This document shows, piece after piece, positions 25,502 through 35,530 of a DNA stretch of 49,121 bases. Source of the DNA: an uncultured Butyrivibrio sp. (lineage in GTDB: Bacteria > Bacillota > Clostridia > Lachnospirales > Lachnospiraceae); contig NZ_CAMVPU010000029.1 of assembly GCF_947169445.1 (NCBI RefSeq), positions 1-49,121 on the forward strand, in the 5' to 3' direction. The position numbers and the translations under genes are program-made. The notes under the pieces were generated by a model, which saw only the letters and a program-made list of their open reading frames with translations, was not told where the DNA came from and ran no database searches. The stretch's first letter is position 1. Each line of letters starts with the position of its first letter.

Positions 25502-28500
25502 TTATTTAAGCAAATCCATAAGATCCTCATATGTATGAACTACATCATACTTTACAGAATCACTGCTGATAGCCTTGAAATGCTCTCTTGCACAATGAAT
25601 CTTAGAACTCTCCATTTCCTTAAGCTGCATGGTATCCATAGAGCCCTTTGTCTCAGCTATGAAGTAAATATGTTTCACTGTTCCCTTCTTGAAGGAAATA
25701 GCCCAGTCAGGATTATAATGTCCTACCGGAGTATTGATATAGAATCCATTAGGAAGCTTCACATATACTGCTACATCCTCGCAAGTATCAAGCTTTTCAG
25801 CAAATTCTTTCTCATTTGTAGAGTCATAAACGATATGATCATATAAATGACGTTGTGCTTTCATAGCGTTTGTGCCAAGCTTACCCTTGATAGTAGGCTC
25901 TGTAAAAATATCCGTATCATATTTTTCATCAACAACGTTGTAAGTAATATGCTCGATAATAGCCGTAGCCTTTTGCTCATTGATAAGGTTTCCTGCCTTG
26001 ATAATGAACTCCTCTGGATTGTACTTGAACTGCTCAAATACAGAAGGCTGAATTCCAGTTAATATACGAACAATATCCTTTCTTGTGAGACCGGTAGCTT
26101 CAACAAGCTTACCAACGAGGTCATATGTGACAGAACTGCTTACTGCAGCAGTTGAATCATATTCCTTGGTCTTTTCAAGCTTCATGGCATCGCCACTTGC
26201 AATCTGAGCCTTAGAATCAATCTTCTCCATGCTACCTGACTGCACGGTAATTCTGATTTTTGCAACACGCAACTTTGCGTCAAGTTCTGCAATAGATTTC
26301 TTTACAAGCTCATCGGAATCAAAATCAACTACGTATACTGATTTAGAATTAATCTTGTTCCAAAGTTCCTTGAACTCAGGCATTGCCATCTTGTTCTGAT
26401 CAACATGAAGCTCAATATTATTCTTGCGGGCATCTTCAGGCATCATTGCCTTTGCATCGTAAACAGACTTAAGAATCTCAATAATTCCCTTTGCATAAGC
26501 CTCTACCGCCTCAGAGAATCTCAAGTTATCAGCTTTTTCATCCTCATAAAACTTCTCAGTAATCTGCCCCTTGCTATCAATATACTTTTCAACAATAAGG
26601 CTATACTGAATATCATCAGCCATATCCTCATCAATTATATAATCAACACCGTTGTTATCTGGAATTGTTCTGCCAACAAACAGGCTCTTTTCAACCTTTC
26701 TAGGTCTGTCTGCTACAGCTTCAGCAATCTCTGTCTGCAATCCCTTAGCAAACTGATCATAGCTTTCACTGGCAATAACTGTAAGAACATTGATGTTATG
26801 AACATCTGCGCCAAGTACATTAGCATCCATTCTTTCTCCGTCCTGGTTTACACAAAGACGAAGACCACGACCTACTTCCTGACGCTTACGCACATCACTT
26901 CCGCTCTGCTTCAAAGTACAAATCTGGAATACGTTAGGATTATCCCATCCTTCACGAAGAGCGGAGTGTGAAAAGATAAATCTGACCGGAGACTTCTTAG
27001 GATCTCTCTCTAAAAGAAGTTCCTTATTTTTCATGATAAGGTCGTATGCATCAATATCATCAGAAGTCTTTTCTTTCTTATCAGAAAGCTTGGAATCTGT
27101 CATGCGACCCTTTTTATCAATAGAGAAATATCCTGCATGGGTATTCTCAGCAGAGATTGATTGCAAGTACTTCCAATATTCTTCATCACCGATTTCACGC
27201 TGCATATTCTCAAGGACATCCTTATATTCCTCTTCAAACATATCTGCGTATTTACCATTGGTTTGGTTTCCGGCTTCATCGTACTCACGATAATGCTTTA
27301 CTTCATCAATGAAGAACAGCGAAAGGACCTTGATTCCCTTGGAGAACAACTGGCGTTCTCTCTCAATATGAGAAAGGATAGTCTCTCTAATCTGGATTCT
27401 GCGAAGCTGATCTTCATCATATTTACCTATGACATCACCGGCAAAAAGTTTTGTTCCATTTACTAATGTAATAGAATCATCTCGTCCATCAATATCTCCA
27501 ACGACGTAATTATCCTCATATTCTGCTAATTCACCAGAATTAGGATATAAATCAAAGCCTTTACCAACCGTTTTAGTTACTTTCTTTATTCCATTTGCAC
27601 CTTTAACATCAAACTGAATAGTAGCTGTAGGATCTGCCTTTGACAAATTGATGCTTTGCAAATAAACGTATCCCGTAGTAGCTGTGCTTCCAGTCTCAGT
27701 GATTCCCTTAACAGAAATCTTTTTAACAAGCTTTTTGTTATAGGCTTCCATAGCATCAAGGCGATAAATCATATTGTAGATGCTGTCAGACTTATGGGTA
27801 GCTGAATAACGAAGAGTCATTAAAGGATTGAACTCTTCGAGGTTTTTCTTTGTCTGCTTACCTTCTACAGACTGCGGTTCATCTATAATCACAATAGGAT
27901 TTGTCTTAGCAATGATATCAATAGGTCTACGACTTCTAAACTCATCCAGCTTCATATAAATACGACGAGCATCTTTACCCTTGGCGTTAAATGCCTGGGA
28001 ATTGATTATCATTACATTTATAGAGCTGTCAGAAGCAAACCTGTCTATCTCAGTAAGCTGTGCAGAGTTATAGATGAAGAATCTGATCTTCTTTCCATAT
28101 TCCTCTGCAAAGTGCTCCTGTGTCATCTGGAAGGATTTGTAAACACCTTCACGGATAGCAATACTTGGAACAACTACGATAAACTTACTCCACCCATAAT
28201 GCTTGTTAAGCTCATACATAGTCTTGATGTATGTATAAGTCTTACCTACACCGGTCTCCATCTCGATAGTAAGGTTGTACTTACCTTCCAGCTTGTCTGA
28301 CTGCTTAATCTGATTGTCACGCTGAATCTTCTGTATCTGCTCCAATATCACGCTGTCAGTAAGCTCAGGAATAATCTTCATGTTATTCCATCCGGTAAAA
28401 TCTATATCCTCAGTAAGAGATACCTGTGTAAATGTTTGGCTAGATCCTGCCATCTTGCCCTCATAGCCTCTATCCATCATATATGATGGGGTACCATAAG

Positions 28501-28576
28501 GCTGACCAGCAAATACATCTACAACTGCCTGAGCTGCATCTCTCTGAAATTTTTGATGTTTATATTGTATCTTCAT
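25502..28576 (-). CDS. Type III restriction endonuclease Res subunit
   Basis: This 1024-residue SF2 helicase-nuclease has Walker A METGVGKTYTYIKTM, the Ia-type FIVVVPSIAIREGVYKSF, DEAx-type box IVIIDEPQSVEG, RYSATHKSDS (III), FIFSHSALREGWDNPNVFQI (V) and SDVRKRQEVGRGLRLCVNQ (VI). The C-terminus carries GHYNPDWAISF then HIYFIAETKGSMD, the PD..ETK nuclease of type III Res proteins. It needs the Mod subunit for DNA recognition; Mod ends 13 bases upstream. All catalytic motifs appear intact. It translocates on double-stranded DNA and cuts near unmodified sites. Confidence 0.92.
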   Translation of the reverse strand: MKIQYKHQKFQRDAAQAVVDVFAGQPYGTPSYMMDRGYEGKMAGSSQTFTQVSLTEDIDFTGWNNMKIIPELTDSVILEQIQKIQRDNQIKQSDKLEGKYNLTIEMETGVGKTYTYIKTMYELNKHYGWSKFIVVVPSIAIREGVYKSFQMTQEHFAEEYGKKIRFFIYNSAQLTEIDRFASDSSINVMIINSQAFNAKGKDARRIYMKLDEFRSRRPIDIIAKTNPIVIIDEPQSVEGKQTKKNLEEFNPLMTLRYSATHKSDSIYNMIYRLDAMEAYNKKLVKKISVKGITETGSTATTGYVYLQSINLSKADPTATIQFDVKGANGIKKVTKTVGKGFDLYPNSGELAEYEDNYVVGDIDGRDDSITLVNGTKLFAGDVIGKYDEDQLRRIQIRETILSHIERERQLFSKGIKVLSLFFIDEVKHYREYDEAGNQTNGKYADMFEEEYKDVLENMQREIGDEEYWKYLQSISAENTHAGYFSIDKKGRMTDSKLSDKKEKTSDDIDAYDLIMKNKELLLERDPKKSPVRFIFSHSALREGWDNPNVFQICTLKQSGSDVRKRQEVGRGLRLCVNQDGERMDANVLGADVHNINVLTVIASESYDQFAKGLQTEIAEAVADRPRKVEKSLFVGRTIPDNNGVDYIIDEDMADDIQYSLIVEKYIDSKGQITEKFYEDEKADNLRFSEAVEAYAKGIIEILKSVYDAKAMMPEDARKNNIELHVDQNKMAMPEFKELWNKINSKSVYVVDFDSDELVKKSIAELDAKLRVAKIRITVQSGSMEKIDSKAQIASGDAMKLEKTKEYDSTAAVSSSVTYDLVGKLVEATGLTRKDIVRILTGIQPSVFEQFKYNPEEFIIKAGNLINEQKATAIIEHITYNVVDEKYDTDIFTEPTIKGKLGTNAMKAQRHLYDHIVYDSTNEKEFAEKLDTCEDVAVYVKLPNGFYINTPVGHYNPDWAISFKKGTVKHIYFIAETKGSMDTMQLKEMESSKIHCAREHFKAISSDSVKYDVVHTYEDLMDLLK

Positions 28577-28589
28577 CTCGGATCACTCC

Positions 28590-30515
28590 TTAAATTACTT
28601 TTACAGTTGTATCCGGTGCCAAAAGCTTAAATATTTCTCCAACATTTATCTTTGCAGGACTATTTGAAAAACTGCTATCTCTAAACACTGCTCTAAGTGG
28701 TTGTCTTTTTGCAATCTCTTTTACCGCAGCTTCGGGAACATTTTCATCAAAGCAGGCAATTAGATCGCCATCATTATATAAATGAACCTTTACCCCTTCC
28801 ATCTCTTCAGTTTTGTAGGAACATGATATTGGTAAATTCCAATCTAAAAGGCATCCAAAAAGCAAATCCAAATCTGTCCTACCTTCCTTGATATTAGACT
28901 CCATTGCCGCAACTAATCCTTGCGAATATCTATCGGCGCTGAAGTAGATATCGTTCATATTACTTGTATCAACTCTAAAGAAGCGATACCCAACATCTGC
29001 CTTTGATTCTGGATTTTCTCTCTTCATTTTTTCACCAGCAAGCTTTATTCTTTCTGCGCTAATAGAACTAATCGTCTCAAACCCTGCCTTATATGCCTCA
29101 CTCTTTTCATCACAAGGTTGATCTAATTGAACCATAATGAAATGTCTATCTCCCCCGTCCTCTTCATTAACCTCCATAACAGCTTGTGCTGTCGTTGATG
29201 AGCCTGCAAAAAAGTCCAAAATGATTGATCTTTTATCGGTTCCAATTTGTATCATCTTCTTTATTAGCTCTGGAGCTTTTGGAAAGCTCATAACATTGCT
29301 TCCAAATAGTTCTTTGATTGCTTTTTTACCATAGTCATTATTTATCGTATTATCTGTCCAAAGGGATTTAACAAGAGTGGTAGCCATTTCACCATCCTTA
29401 AGTAGATAGTCTTTCCTATATATTCTCCATTCTTCTCCACTTTTCTCCGCTATTATAAGATCGTTTTCATTTTCAACTTTTGTTTTCATCCATGTCCAAC
29501 ACGTCTTAGTTCCATCTGGTGCGTCTGGCCATACTTCATCAGTGTACTCAGAATTTCGCTCTGTCCAGACCTTTCCATCACGCGGATTTACATATAATGG
29601 AAAATATAAATTTGGTCTTGTAACAGGATTAAACGCCTGATTTCTATTTCTAAGTCCAATAGCTCTATATTTTCCGTTACTGTCCTCTTTATTGTATTCC
29701 TCAACCATTTTACCTTCTTTTTCTACGCCTCGAATTGTAGTTGGATTATTATAATCCTTAGCATAGACAAGGACAGACTCATATGTTTTTGCAACAAACA
29801 CATCCAAATTTCTTCCTCTCGGATTTAATTGAACTGCCAACTGAACCACAAAATTAGATGCACCAAAAATTTCATCACAAATCTTCTTTAAATTGAATAC
29901 TTCGTTATCATCAATAGATATAAAAATCACACCGTCTTCTGTGAGAAGATTCCTTGCAAGCATAAGACGAGAATACATCATGCTGCACCAATCCGAATGA
30001 TATCTTCCCTGGGCAGTACTATTTTCACGCGTGTAATTGATATTACCTAACTCATCGTAATAATCTGTCATATCATCATAATTTTCTTGACTCATTTTAA
30101 ATGAATCAGGGTATATAAAATCATGTCCTGTATTATATGGAGGGTCTATATAAATCATCTTTACTTGCCCCAAATAGCTTTCTTGGAGCATTTTTAATGC
30201 CTCCAGATTATCTCCTTCGATAAATAAATTTTGTGTATTATCCCAATCTACACTTTTATTCTTATCTGGTCTTAATGTATTCCTCGTTGGTCGATTTGCT
30301 TCAACTATTGAATCTTTTTTCCCTACCCAATTAAACTCATAAGCTTCATCGCCAGGCAAGCAATCCTCTGACAACATCTGCTTAAGAATATCAAAATTAA
30401 TTCCCTTCTTTCCATTTACTTCTGTTATGCAATTTGGAAACATTAGCTCCAACATCTCAATATTTTTATCTGTCATATTAGTTGTTTCCATTTTCATTTT
30501 TTCCACGATTATCAT
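28590..30515 (-). CDS. Type III DNA methyltransferase Mod subunit (beta-class N6-adenine)
   Basis: This 641-residue protein has the beta-class motif order: catalytic IYIDPPYNTGHDF near 150, and later the SAM-binding ILDFFAGSSTTAQAV near 440. The intervening region is the target-recognition part. A start at 30515 is used, but AGGAGG is only two bases from it; a GTG at 30506 is spaced better, so the true N-terminus is uncertain by a few residues. It methylates adenine in the recognition sequence and guides Res. It is preceded by a membrane protein and DUF4391, an arrangement more elaborate than the minimal mod-res pair. Confidence 0.92.
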   Translation of the reverse strand: MIIVEKMKMETTNMTDKNIEMLELMFPNCITEVNGKKGINFDILKQMLSEDCLPGDEAYEFNWVGKKDSIVEANRPTRNTLRPDKNKSVDWDNTQNLFIEGDNLEALKMLQESYLGQVKMIYIDPPYNTGHDFIYPDSFKMSQENYDDMTDYYDELGNINYTRENSTAQGRYHSDWCSMMYSRLMLARNLLTEDGVIFISIDDNEVFNLKKICDEIFGASNFVVQLAVQLNPRGRNLDVFVAKTYESVLVYAKDYNNPTTIRGVEKEGKMVEEYNKEDSNGKYRAIGLRNRNQAFNPVTRPNLYFPLYVNPRDGKVWTERNSEYTDEVWPDAPDGTKTCWTWMKTKVENENDLIIAEKSGEEWRIYRKDYLLKDGEMATTLVKSLWTDNTINNDYGKKAIKELFGSNVMSFPKAPELIKKMIQIGTDKRSIILDFFAGSSTTAQAVMEVNEEDGGDRHFIMVQLDQPCDEKSEAYKAGFETISSISAERIKLAGEKMKRENPESKADVGYRFFRVDTSNMNDIYFSADRYSQGLVAAMESNIKEGRTDLDLLFGCLLDWNLPISCSYKTEEMEGVKVHLYNDGDLIACFDENVPEAAVKEIAKRQPLRAVFRDSSFSNSPAKINVGEIFKLLAPDTTVKVI

Positions 30516-30520
30516 TCCTC

Positions 30521-31363
30521 CTATTTCAATAGTTCCTGAGCATGATCCATGTTTATTGAAAACATAGGTGCATGGTGTTCTTCATTGTACTCAATTGATA
30601 TGTCAAAACTCTGTTCATATTTATTTTTGTATATATCTTCATAAACAAATGACAATATGTACTCCCCAAGATTCTTACTGTCTCTCCCACAATCCTCCGA
30701 AAAAATGTGCATCATAAGTTTTCCACCGACTCGAAACGCAATAACTGGTAAAAACCTTCTATCATCTATAGGTACATCCCTCCGGTTAATACCACATCTA
30801 AAGTTTACAGCCGTACCATTGCCAATATTTTCAAATTCAAGCGGAACACAGATCTCATCTACAACTACGTAACTTCCTCCGTTGCCATTTGGAACCCACC
30901 TTGTCCCACCATTTTCAATTAATTGTTTCTGTTCTTTCGTTAAAGCATTTCTGTATTCTATTTTTCCGTCTTTAAGAATACAGTAATAATCTTCTAATTT
31001 GTATTCTATATAACCCTCAAACTCCGGTTCGTTATCTATTTCATTTGTAGAAAAAATGTTTTTATGCGATTTTGTTTTCAGCATATCTATTACGATAAAG
31101 GGTAATACTCTATTTCTCACATCTTCCCTATAGTTCTCTCGACTATATTGAATCGTTAGATACACCCCATAAACGGTTATTCCTGCGCCTAGCAATGCCC
31201 CGTAAAAAGCGAGAGCTGCTGAGGCATCCCATTCTGCCACTACAAAGTCTATTGGCGACTGTATCTTAAACAATATATTTATCAATAAAGGTACTAAAAT
31301 CACAAAGACAAAACCAAAAAAGATACATCGTTTCCAATGCTCTTTTAGCCATTTTACTAGCAT
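30521..31363 (-). CDS. Membrane protein of unknown function with two N-terminal helices
   Basis: This 280-residue protein has two hydrophobic helices at about 12 to 33 (IFFGFVFVILVPLLINILF) and 50 to 70 (AFYGALLGAGITVYGVYLTI), followed by a soluble cytoplasmic region with several beta-rich stretches. I recognise no catalytic motif. The start overlaps the DUF4391 stop by 7 bases, and it is followed after 5 bases by Mod, so it is a built-in member of the restriction operon. It may anchor the helicase or restriction complex at the membrane where phage DNA enters; that is inference. Confidence 0.75.
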   Translation of the reverse strand: MLVKWLKEHWKRCIFFGFVFVILVPLLINILFKIQSPIDFVVAEWDASAALAFYGALLGAGITVYGVYLTIQYSRENYREDVRNRVLPFIVIDMLKTKSHKNIFSTNEIDNEPEFEGYIEYKLEDYYCILKDGKIEYRNALTKEQKQLIENGGTRWVPNGNGGSYVVVDEICVPLEFENIGNGTAVNFRCGINRRDVPIDDRRFLPVIAFRVGGKLMMHIFSEDCGRDSKNLGEYILSFVYEDIYKNKYEQSFDISIEYNEEHHAPMFSINMDHAQELLK

Positions 31364-32013
31364 AAATCTTTTAATTCCTTTCTAAGTCGTTTTAATTGAT
31401 CATTTAACTTCATTTGAAGATTGAGCTGTTTTTCTTTGCGAATTTTTTTCTGAAGGTTACTAATTTCCTTCTCCAATGCCCGCTTTTGCAAATCTTTTTC
31501 CACAGAGTCCTTTAATGACTCTGCACTATTCGACTCTCCAAGCTGTCCACCAGCAACCTGTCTTACAAAATTTTCATAAACAGCTTCAATGGATAACCCC
31601 TCCATCTTCACCGGAAGGTCATCAGCTTGCAGCCATTCAGTGTGATAGTAGTTGTTTACCTTAAACGCACTGCTTCCAGATTGAGCCTCTTCTTTATAGC
31701 CAATCCATGCCTGATACTTTCCTTCAAACTCTAGCAGGAACAATATGTGATAAGGAATCTCTTTATCCATTTGTTTTAGGATTCCCTCATCTATGGCCTC
31801 GCCAGAAAGCTTGATTTCAAAAACCTCTATTTCTTCTACATCAGTTCCTTCAGCGATATTTACCGTGCTTGCAGCAATCTTGTTTCTCCAATATATGGTT
31901 TTTATCTGATCAACAAACGACTGCTTTAGAGATGGGCTGACAGTAAGGTTTTCATAAAACTTCTGCTTGGGTATACGCTTATTAAATTCTGTTGACTGTG
32001 GCAATCCAATCAC
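31357..32013 (-). CDS. DUF4391 family protein
   Basis: This 218-residue protein starts at GTG 32013 after AAGGAGGG. The pattern MIGLPQSTEFNKRIPKQKFY with DQIKTIYWRNKIAASTVNI, HILFLLEFEGKYQAWIGYK and a long Lys/Leu-rich terminal coiled coil fits DUF4391 proteins. These are small proteins found between an SNF2-type helicase and a DNA methyltransferase in defence islands. The precise role of the family is unknown to me. The coiled coil suggests a bridging or oligomerisation function between helicase and methyltransferase. Confidence 0.75.
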   Translation of the reverse strand: MIGLPQSTEFNKRIPKQKFYENLTVSPSLKQSFVDQIKTIYWRNKIAASTVNIAEGTDVEEIEVFEIKLSGEAIDEGILKQMDKEIPYHILFLLEFEGKYQAWIGYKEEAQSGSSAFKVNNYYHTEWLQADDLPVKMEGLSIEAVYENFVRQVAGGQLGESNSAESLKDSVEKDLQKRALEKEISNLQKKIRKEKQLNLQMKLNDQLKRLRKELKDLC

Positions 32014-32026
32014 AGAAATCCCTCCT

Positions 32027-35000
32027 TTATGCTCTTACAGCCATAAAACAAATCAACTCAAAGTCTTCAAGTCCAGAAACCTCTGACATAAGTGCGGACG
32101 TGCCGCCTTTTTTGAAGAGGCTGTCTATATCGCTCTCTTCTTTTACATCAATGATGGATGTAATGGCATCGCTAAGAAGCTCGGATATCTCTGCCATATC
32201 CTTTCCATCGTTAGTCTCTTCATTAAACTTTGTGCATAGTTCCTTGATAGGCTCTGACTCTCCCCTGCACAATAGTCTCATAGTATCCAATAGATGTTTA
32301 GGGTTCAGATAATCACAAACCACTTCTCCATCGGAGCTAATATAAACCATATAGAACGGATGGATACGGTTCTGATTATCAATGTTCACGCTGTTATTAA
32401 CATTTCTGAGCACAAAGATTATTCCTTCCGGATTTTCTTCCGATGCTCTTACTACCGCATGAAGTCCCTTTGGCTTTTTCTCCAAGTCCTGATGTGTCTT
32501 TACGTATTCCAAAAGATCCAGCCTGAACTCATTGAGTCCCAGATCCATGATGGAAATACCTGTAGACATATCCTCGATATCAACAACTTCTTCCTGTAAT
32601 CTCTTAAGCTGTGCTCTACGATATTCCAGATCTCCTTTTTCCTCCGGGCTTATAAGGTTATCATCACCGGTAGAAGTCATGATTGAAATCTTCATACGTG
32701 TTTCAACACGGCTCTTAAGATTGATATATTCATCAAGATTCATATCCGGCCAGAAGTTTACAAGCTGTATATACTGGTTCCTACTTCCGATACGGTCCAC
32801 TCGACCAAATCTCTGAATAATGCGAACCGGATTCCAGTGAATGTCATAGTTAATCAGATAATCACAGTCCTGCAAGTTCTGTCCTTCTGAGATACAGTCT
32901 GTTGCAATAAGTACGTCTATCTCTGCCGGATTGTTTGGCATGAGGACATCCTTATTCTTGGATATTGGCGAGAAGCAGGTGAGCACATTATTGAGTGTTG
33001 GCTTGATTCCCTTTACTGTAGTTCTGCCTTCAATCGCTCCGGTAATTACCGCAGTATCAAGTCCGTATTTCTTTTTTACGAACTCACTTACATTGTCATA
33101 TAAGTATTCCGCTGTATCAGAAAATGCAGAGAACACTATCAGCTTCTTATTTCCTTCGTTGATAGGATTCTCGATTTTATCTGATATGAGCTTTATGAGC
33201 TCCTGCAATTTGGAATCATGTTCCGGTGTAATATCTGCCACCATTGAAGTTAGCAGTTCTAAAACATCTGCATCAGCCTGCAATTCATCACGCCAACTCT
33301 TGTAATCCATATCTCCAAGGTCAATCTTAACCTTTTTACCTACTTGGAAATCGGTGTTCTCATCTTCCATGTCGAGCTCATCTTCGTCCATCTCGTACAT
33401 ATCAAGATTTGCAGTTCCATACTGCTCATAATGATTGATGGCATCTATAGTTCCGGTGATGAGATCTTTTATTCTTGTAAGGGTAAGCTGGAATGAGTAG
33501 ACAGAACTCTCCAATCGTTTGAGCATATTGATACTCATCAGCTTTCTGATACCTTCCTCACGACCCTTTTGTGTAAGCCCCTGTCCTTTGTTGTGGGTGA
33601 GCTCAATGTATTTCTGCATCTTACTTGGGAAGATGTAGTTGGAAGGTGTGTATATGCAAAGTGACAGCATGGTTAGCTGTTCAAATATTTCGTTATAGTT
33701 GATTGCATTACTGAGATCAGTAAGCTGTGGAGATTTGGAAATAGGCTTTAATCTCTCAGGGAATTTTCCTATCTCAGCAGTGTTGTAGTATTTCTCAATG
33801 TGCTTTCTTGATCTTGCAATGGTTACACTATCAAGCACTTCAAAGAAATCAAAGTCCAGATTCCTAAGAAGGGCATCTGTTGTTCTCTCCTCAGTGTCTA
33901 GCTTGCTCCATTCATTAAAAGCCCTCTGTGCTTGTCTGAATATTTCTTCAAGTGGCTTTTTTGTATCAAGAGCTTCGTTCAGAGTATCGGAATCTCCCTC
34001 ATAAGCAAGCGCCAGCTGATTCTTTAAATCATTGAATCTGTTGTTTACTGGGGTGGCCGACAGCATCAGAACCTTTGTCTTAACTCCGGCACGGATAATC
34101 CTATCCATCAATCTGTTGTATCTGTTCTCTACCTGATTGCTATGTGTTCCGCTTCCGTTTCTGAAATTGTGGGACTCATCAATTACAACAAGGTCATAGT
34201 TACCCCAGTTAAGTCTGTCGAGATCAAGTCCGTTCGAGAAGCCACCATTCCTTGAAAGGTCAGTATGGAACAAAACGTCATAGTTCAATCTGTCAGCAGC
34301 TATAGGATTGTTGACATAGTTATCTTTATAAGTATTCCAGTTCTCAGCAAGCTTCTTAGGGCAGAGAACTAGCACAGTCTTATTTCTGTTTTCATAGTAT
34401 TTGACCACCGCAAGAGCTGTGAAAGTCTTACCAAGACCTACACTGTCAGCAAGTATGCAACCATTATATTTTTCAAGTTTGTTTATGATTGCAAGCACGG
34501 CATCCTTCTGGAAGTCATAAAGCAAATTCCAGATTTTACTCTGCTTGAATCCAGTTGCCTCATTCGGCAATACGTCTTCTGATATATCTTCAAGGAACTC
34601 ACTGAACACATGATACAGTGTCATGAAGTAAATAAATTCCGGTGAGTTCTCATTGTATGCTGTCGTAATATTCTCCAAGACAACATCTGTAACGTCCTGA
34701 AGCTTTTTATTATCATTCCAAAGTTCTTCAAAAACCTTAAGGTACTCCTGTGAAAATGGTGCATCCATTTTCTGAATCATGGAGTAAGCATTGTTACCTC
34801 TCTCACATCCAAGGTCAACAGTCGAAAACTCCATAATAGGCGCATAAGATTTTCCCGATGTATGAATAAAGCCCGGCATATTTTCCTGGGTGACATTAGA
34901 CTTAAATACGCCTTTTCTCTTGATCCACTCAGCACATTCTTTGGCTATAGCTTTCTGTGTCATTTCATTACGGAGCTTGATTTCAAATTCAGTTCCGTAA

Positions 35001-35266
35001 AGATTCTGCTCGCGGTTCATCCTTGGGATATAGAACTCTCGCTTTTCCTTCTTTGCCTTTTCTGTTACAAATGTAGGCGCAGTAAATATGAATCGGAACT
35101 CATCGCACTGTTCCAATTCTTTCTTAAGTTCTTGATATGCGTAAATCGAAAAACTTGCCGCAGCTATAGAAACCTTGCTGCCGGATTTGATTTCATTACT
35201 CAAATCATCACGCAAAGTCTGATTCACGTTATCTATTAGTTTCATTCCACCTATTAGTGAATCCAT
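32027..35266 (-). CDS. SNF2-type superfamily 2 helicase with degenerate PLD-like N-terminus
   Basis: This 1079-residue protein starts at ATG 35266 after AAGGAG. An N-terminal region of about 200 residues (SIAAASFSIYAYQEL and, later, PGFIHTSGKSYAPIMEF) has the layout of a phospholipase-D-like domain with an incomplete HKD motif. The SF2 motor follows: GCILADSVGLGKTFTALAVV (Walker A), LVVIDESHNFRNG (DESH), KVLMLSATPVNNRF, then DVLIATDCISEGQNLQDCDY and RIIQRFGRVDRIGS in the second RecA domain. Such PLD-SNF2 helicases are recurrent in defence islands beside DUF4391 and methyltransferase genes. It probably translocates on DNA to support the restriction module downstream. Confidence 0.88.
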   Translation of the reverse strand: MDSLIGGMKLIDNVNQTLRDDLSNEIKSGSKVSIAAASFSIYAYQELKKELEQCDEFRFIFTAPTFVTEKAKKEKREFYIPRMNREQNLYGTEFEIKLRNEMTQKAIAKECAEWIKRKGVFKSNVTQENMPGFIHTSGKSYAPIMEFSTVDLGCERGNNAYSMIQKMDAPFSQEYLKVFEELWNDNKKLQDVTDVVLENITTAYNENSPEFIYFMTLYHVFSEFLEDISEDVLPNEATGFKQSKIWNLLYDFQKDAVLAIINKLEKYNGCILADSVGLGKTFTALAVVKYYENRNKTVLVLCPKKLAENWNTYKDNYVNNPIAADRLNYDVLFHTDLSRNGGFSNGLDLDRLNWGNYDLVVIDESHNFRNGSGTHSNQVENRYNRLMDRIIRAGVKTKVLMLSATPVNNRFNDLKNQLALAYEGDSDTLNEALDTKKPLEEIFRQAQRAFNEWSKLDTEERTTDALLRNLDFDFFEVLDSVTIARSRKHIEKYYNTAEIGKFPERLKPISKSPQLTDLSNAINYNEIFEQLTMLSLCIYTPSNYIFPSKMQKYIELTHNKGQGLTQKGREEGIRKLMSINMLKRLESSVYSFQLTLTRIKDLITGTIDAINHYEQYGTANLDMYEMDEDELDMEDENTDFQVGKKVKIDLGDMDYKSWRDELQADADVLELLTSMVADITPEHDSKLQELIKLISDKIENPINEGNKKLIVFSAFSDTAEYLYDNVSEFVKKKYGLDTAVITGAIEGRTTVKGIKPTLNNVLTCFSPISKNKDVLMPNNPAEIDVLIATDCISEGQNLQDCDYLINYDIHWNPVRIIQRFGRVDRIGSRNQYIQLVNFWPDMNLDEYINLKSRVETRMKISIMTSTGDDNLISPEEKGDLEYRRAQLKRLQEEVVDIEDMSTGISIMDLGLNEFRLDLLEYVKTHQDLEKKPKGLHAVVRASEENPEGIIFVLRNVNNSVNIDNQNRIHPFYMVYISSDGEVVCDYLNPKHLLDTMRLLCRGESEPIKELCTKFNEETNDGKDMAEISELLSDAITSIIDVKEESDIDSLFKKGGTSALMSEVSGLEDFELICFMAVRA

Positions 35267-35312
35267 GGTTAATCTCCTTACACAGCCCGTTTTCTCATAC
35301 AAAACAATAGTC

Positions 35313-35495
35313 TCATTTGCTATTATTCTTCCGGATTCTACGCGGATCATCAGGCTTTTTTGCTTTTTCAGGTATCAACCACATCTTCCCTCGTATGACT
35401 GCCCCTTCTATTCTTCCTTCTTTACAATAGACAGCTACTCTTCTTTGGGAAACGCCCCATTTTTCTGCACATTCAGCTGATGTTAAGTACTCCAT
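35313..35495 (-). CDS. Small excisionase/MerR-like helix-turn-helix regulator
   Basis: This 60-residue protein (MEYLTSAECAEKWGVSQRRV, then CKEGRIEGAVIRGKMWLIP) is an HTH with a wing and a basic tail. It is a close paralogue of the regulator at 11459 to 11647. It stands at the head of the long defence gene run, with its own promoter just upstream. It probably represses or fine-tunes that operon. No effector domain is present. Confidence 0.82.
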   Translation of the reverse strand: MEYLTSAECAEKWGVSQRRVAVYCKEGRIEGAVIRGKMWLIPEKAKKPDDPRRIRKNNSK

Positions 35496-35530
35496 AAAAG
35501 TCCTCCAAAAAAGTAAACCGCAACAATTAT

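Noticed and set aside
25502..35266. DISARM assignment for the helicase and methyltransferase genes
   Set aside because: The marker proteins DrmA and DrmB (DUF1998) are absent and an intact type III Res is present.
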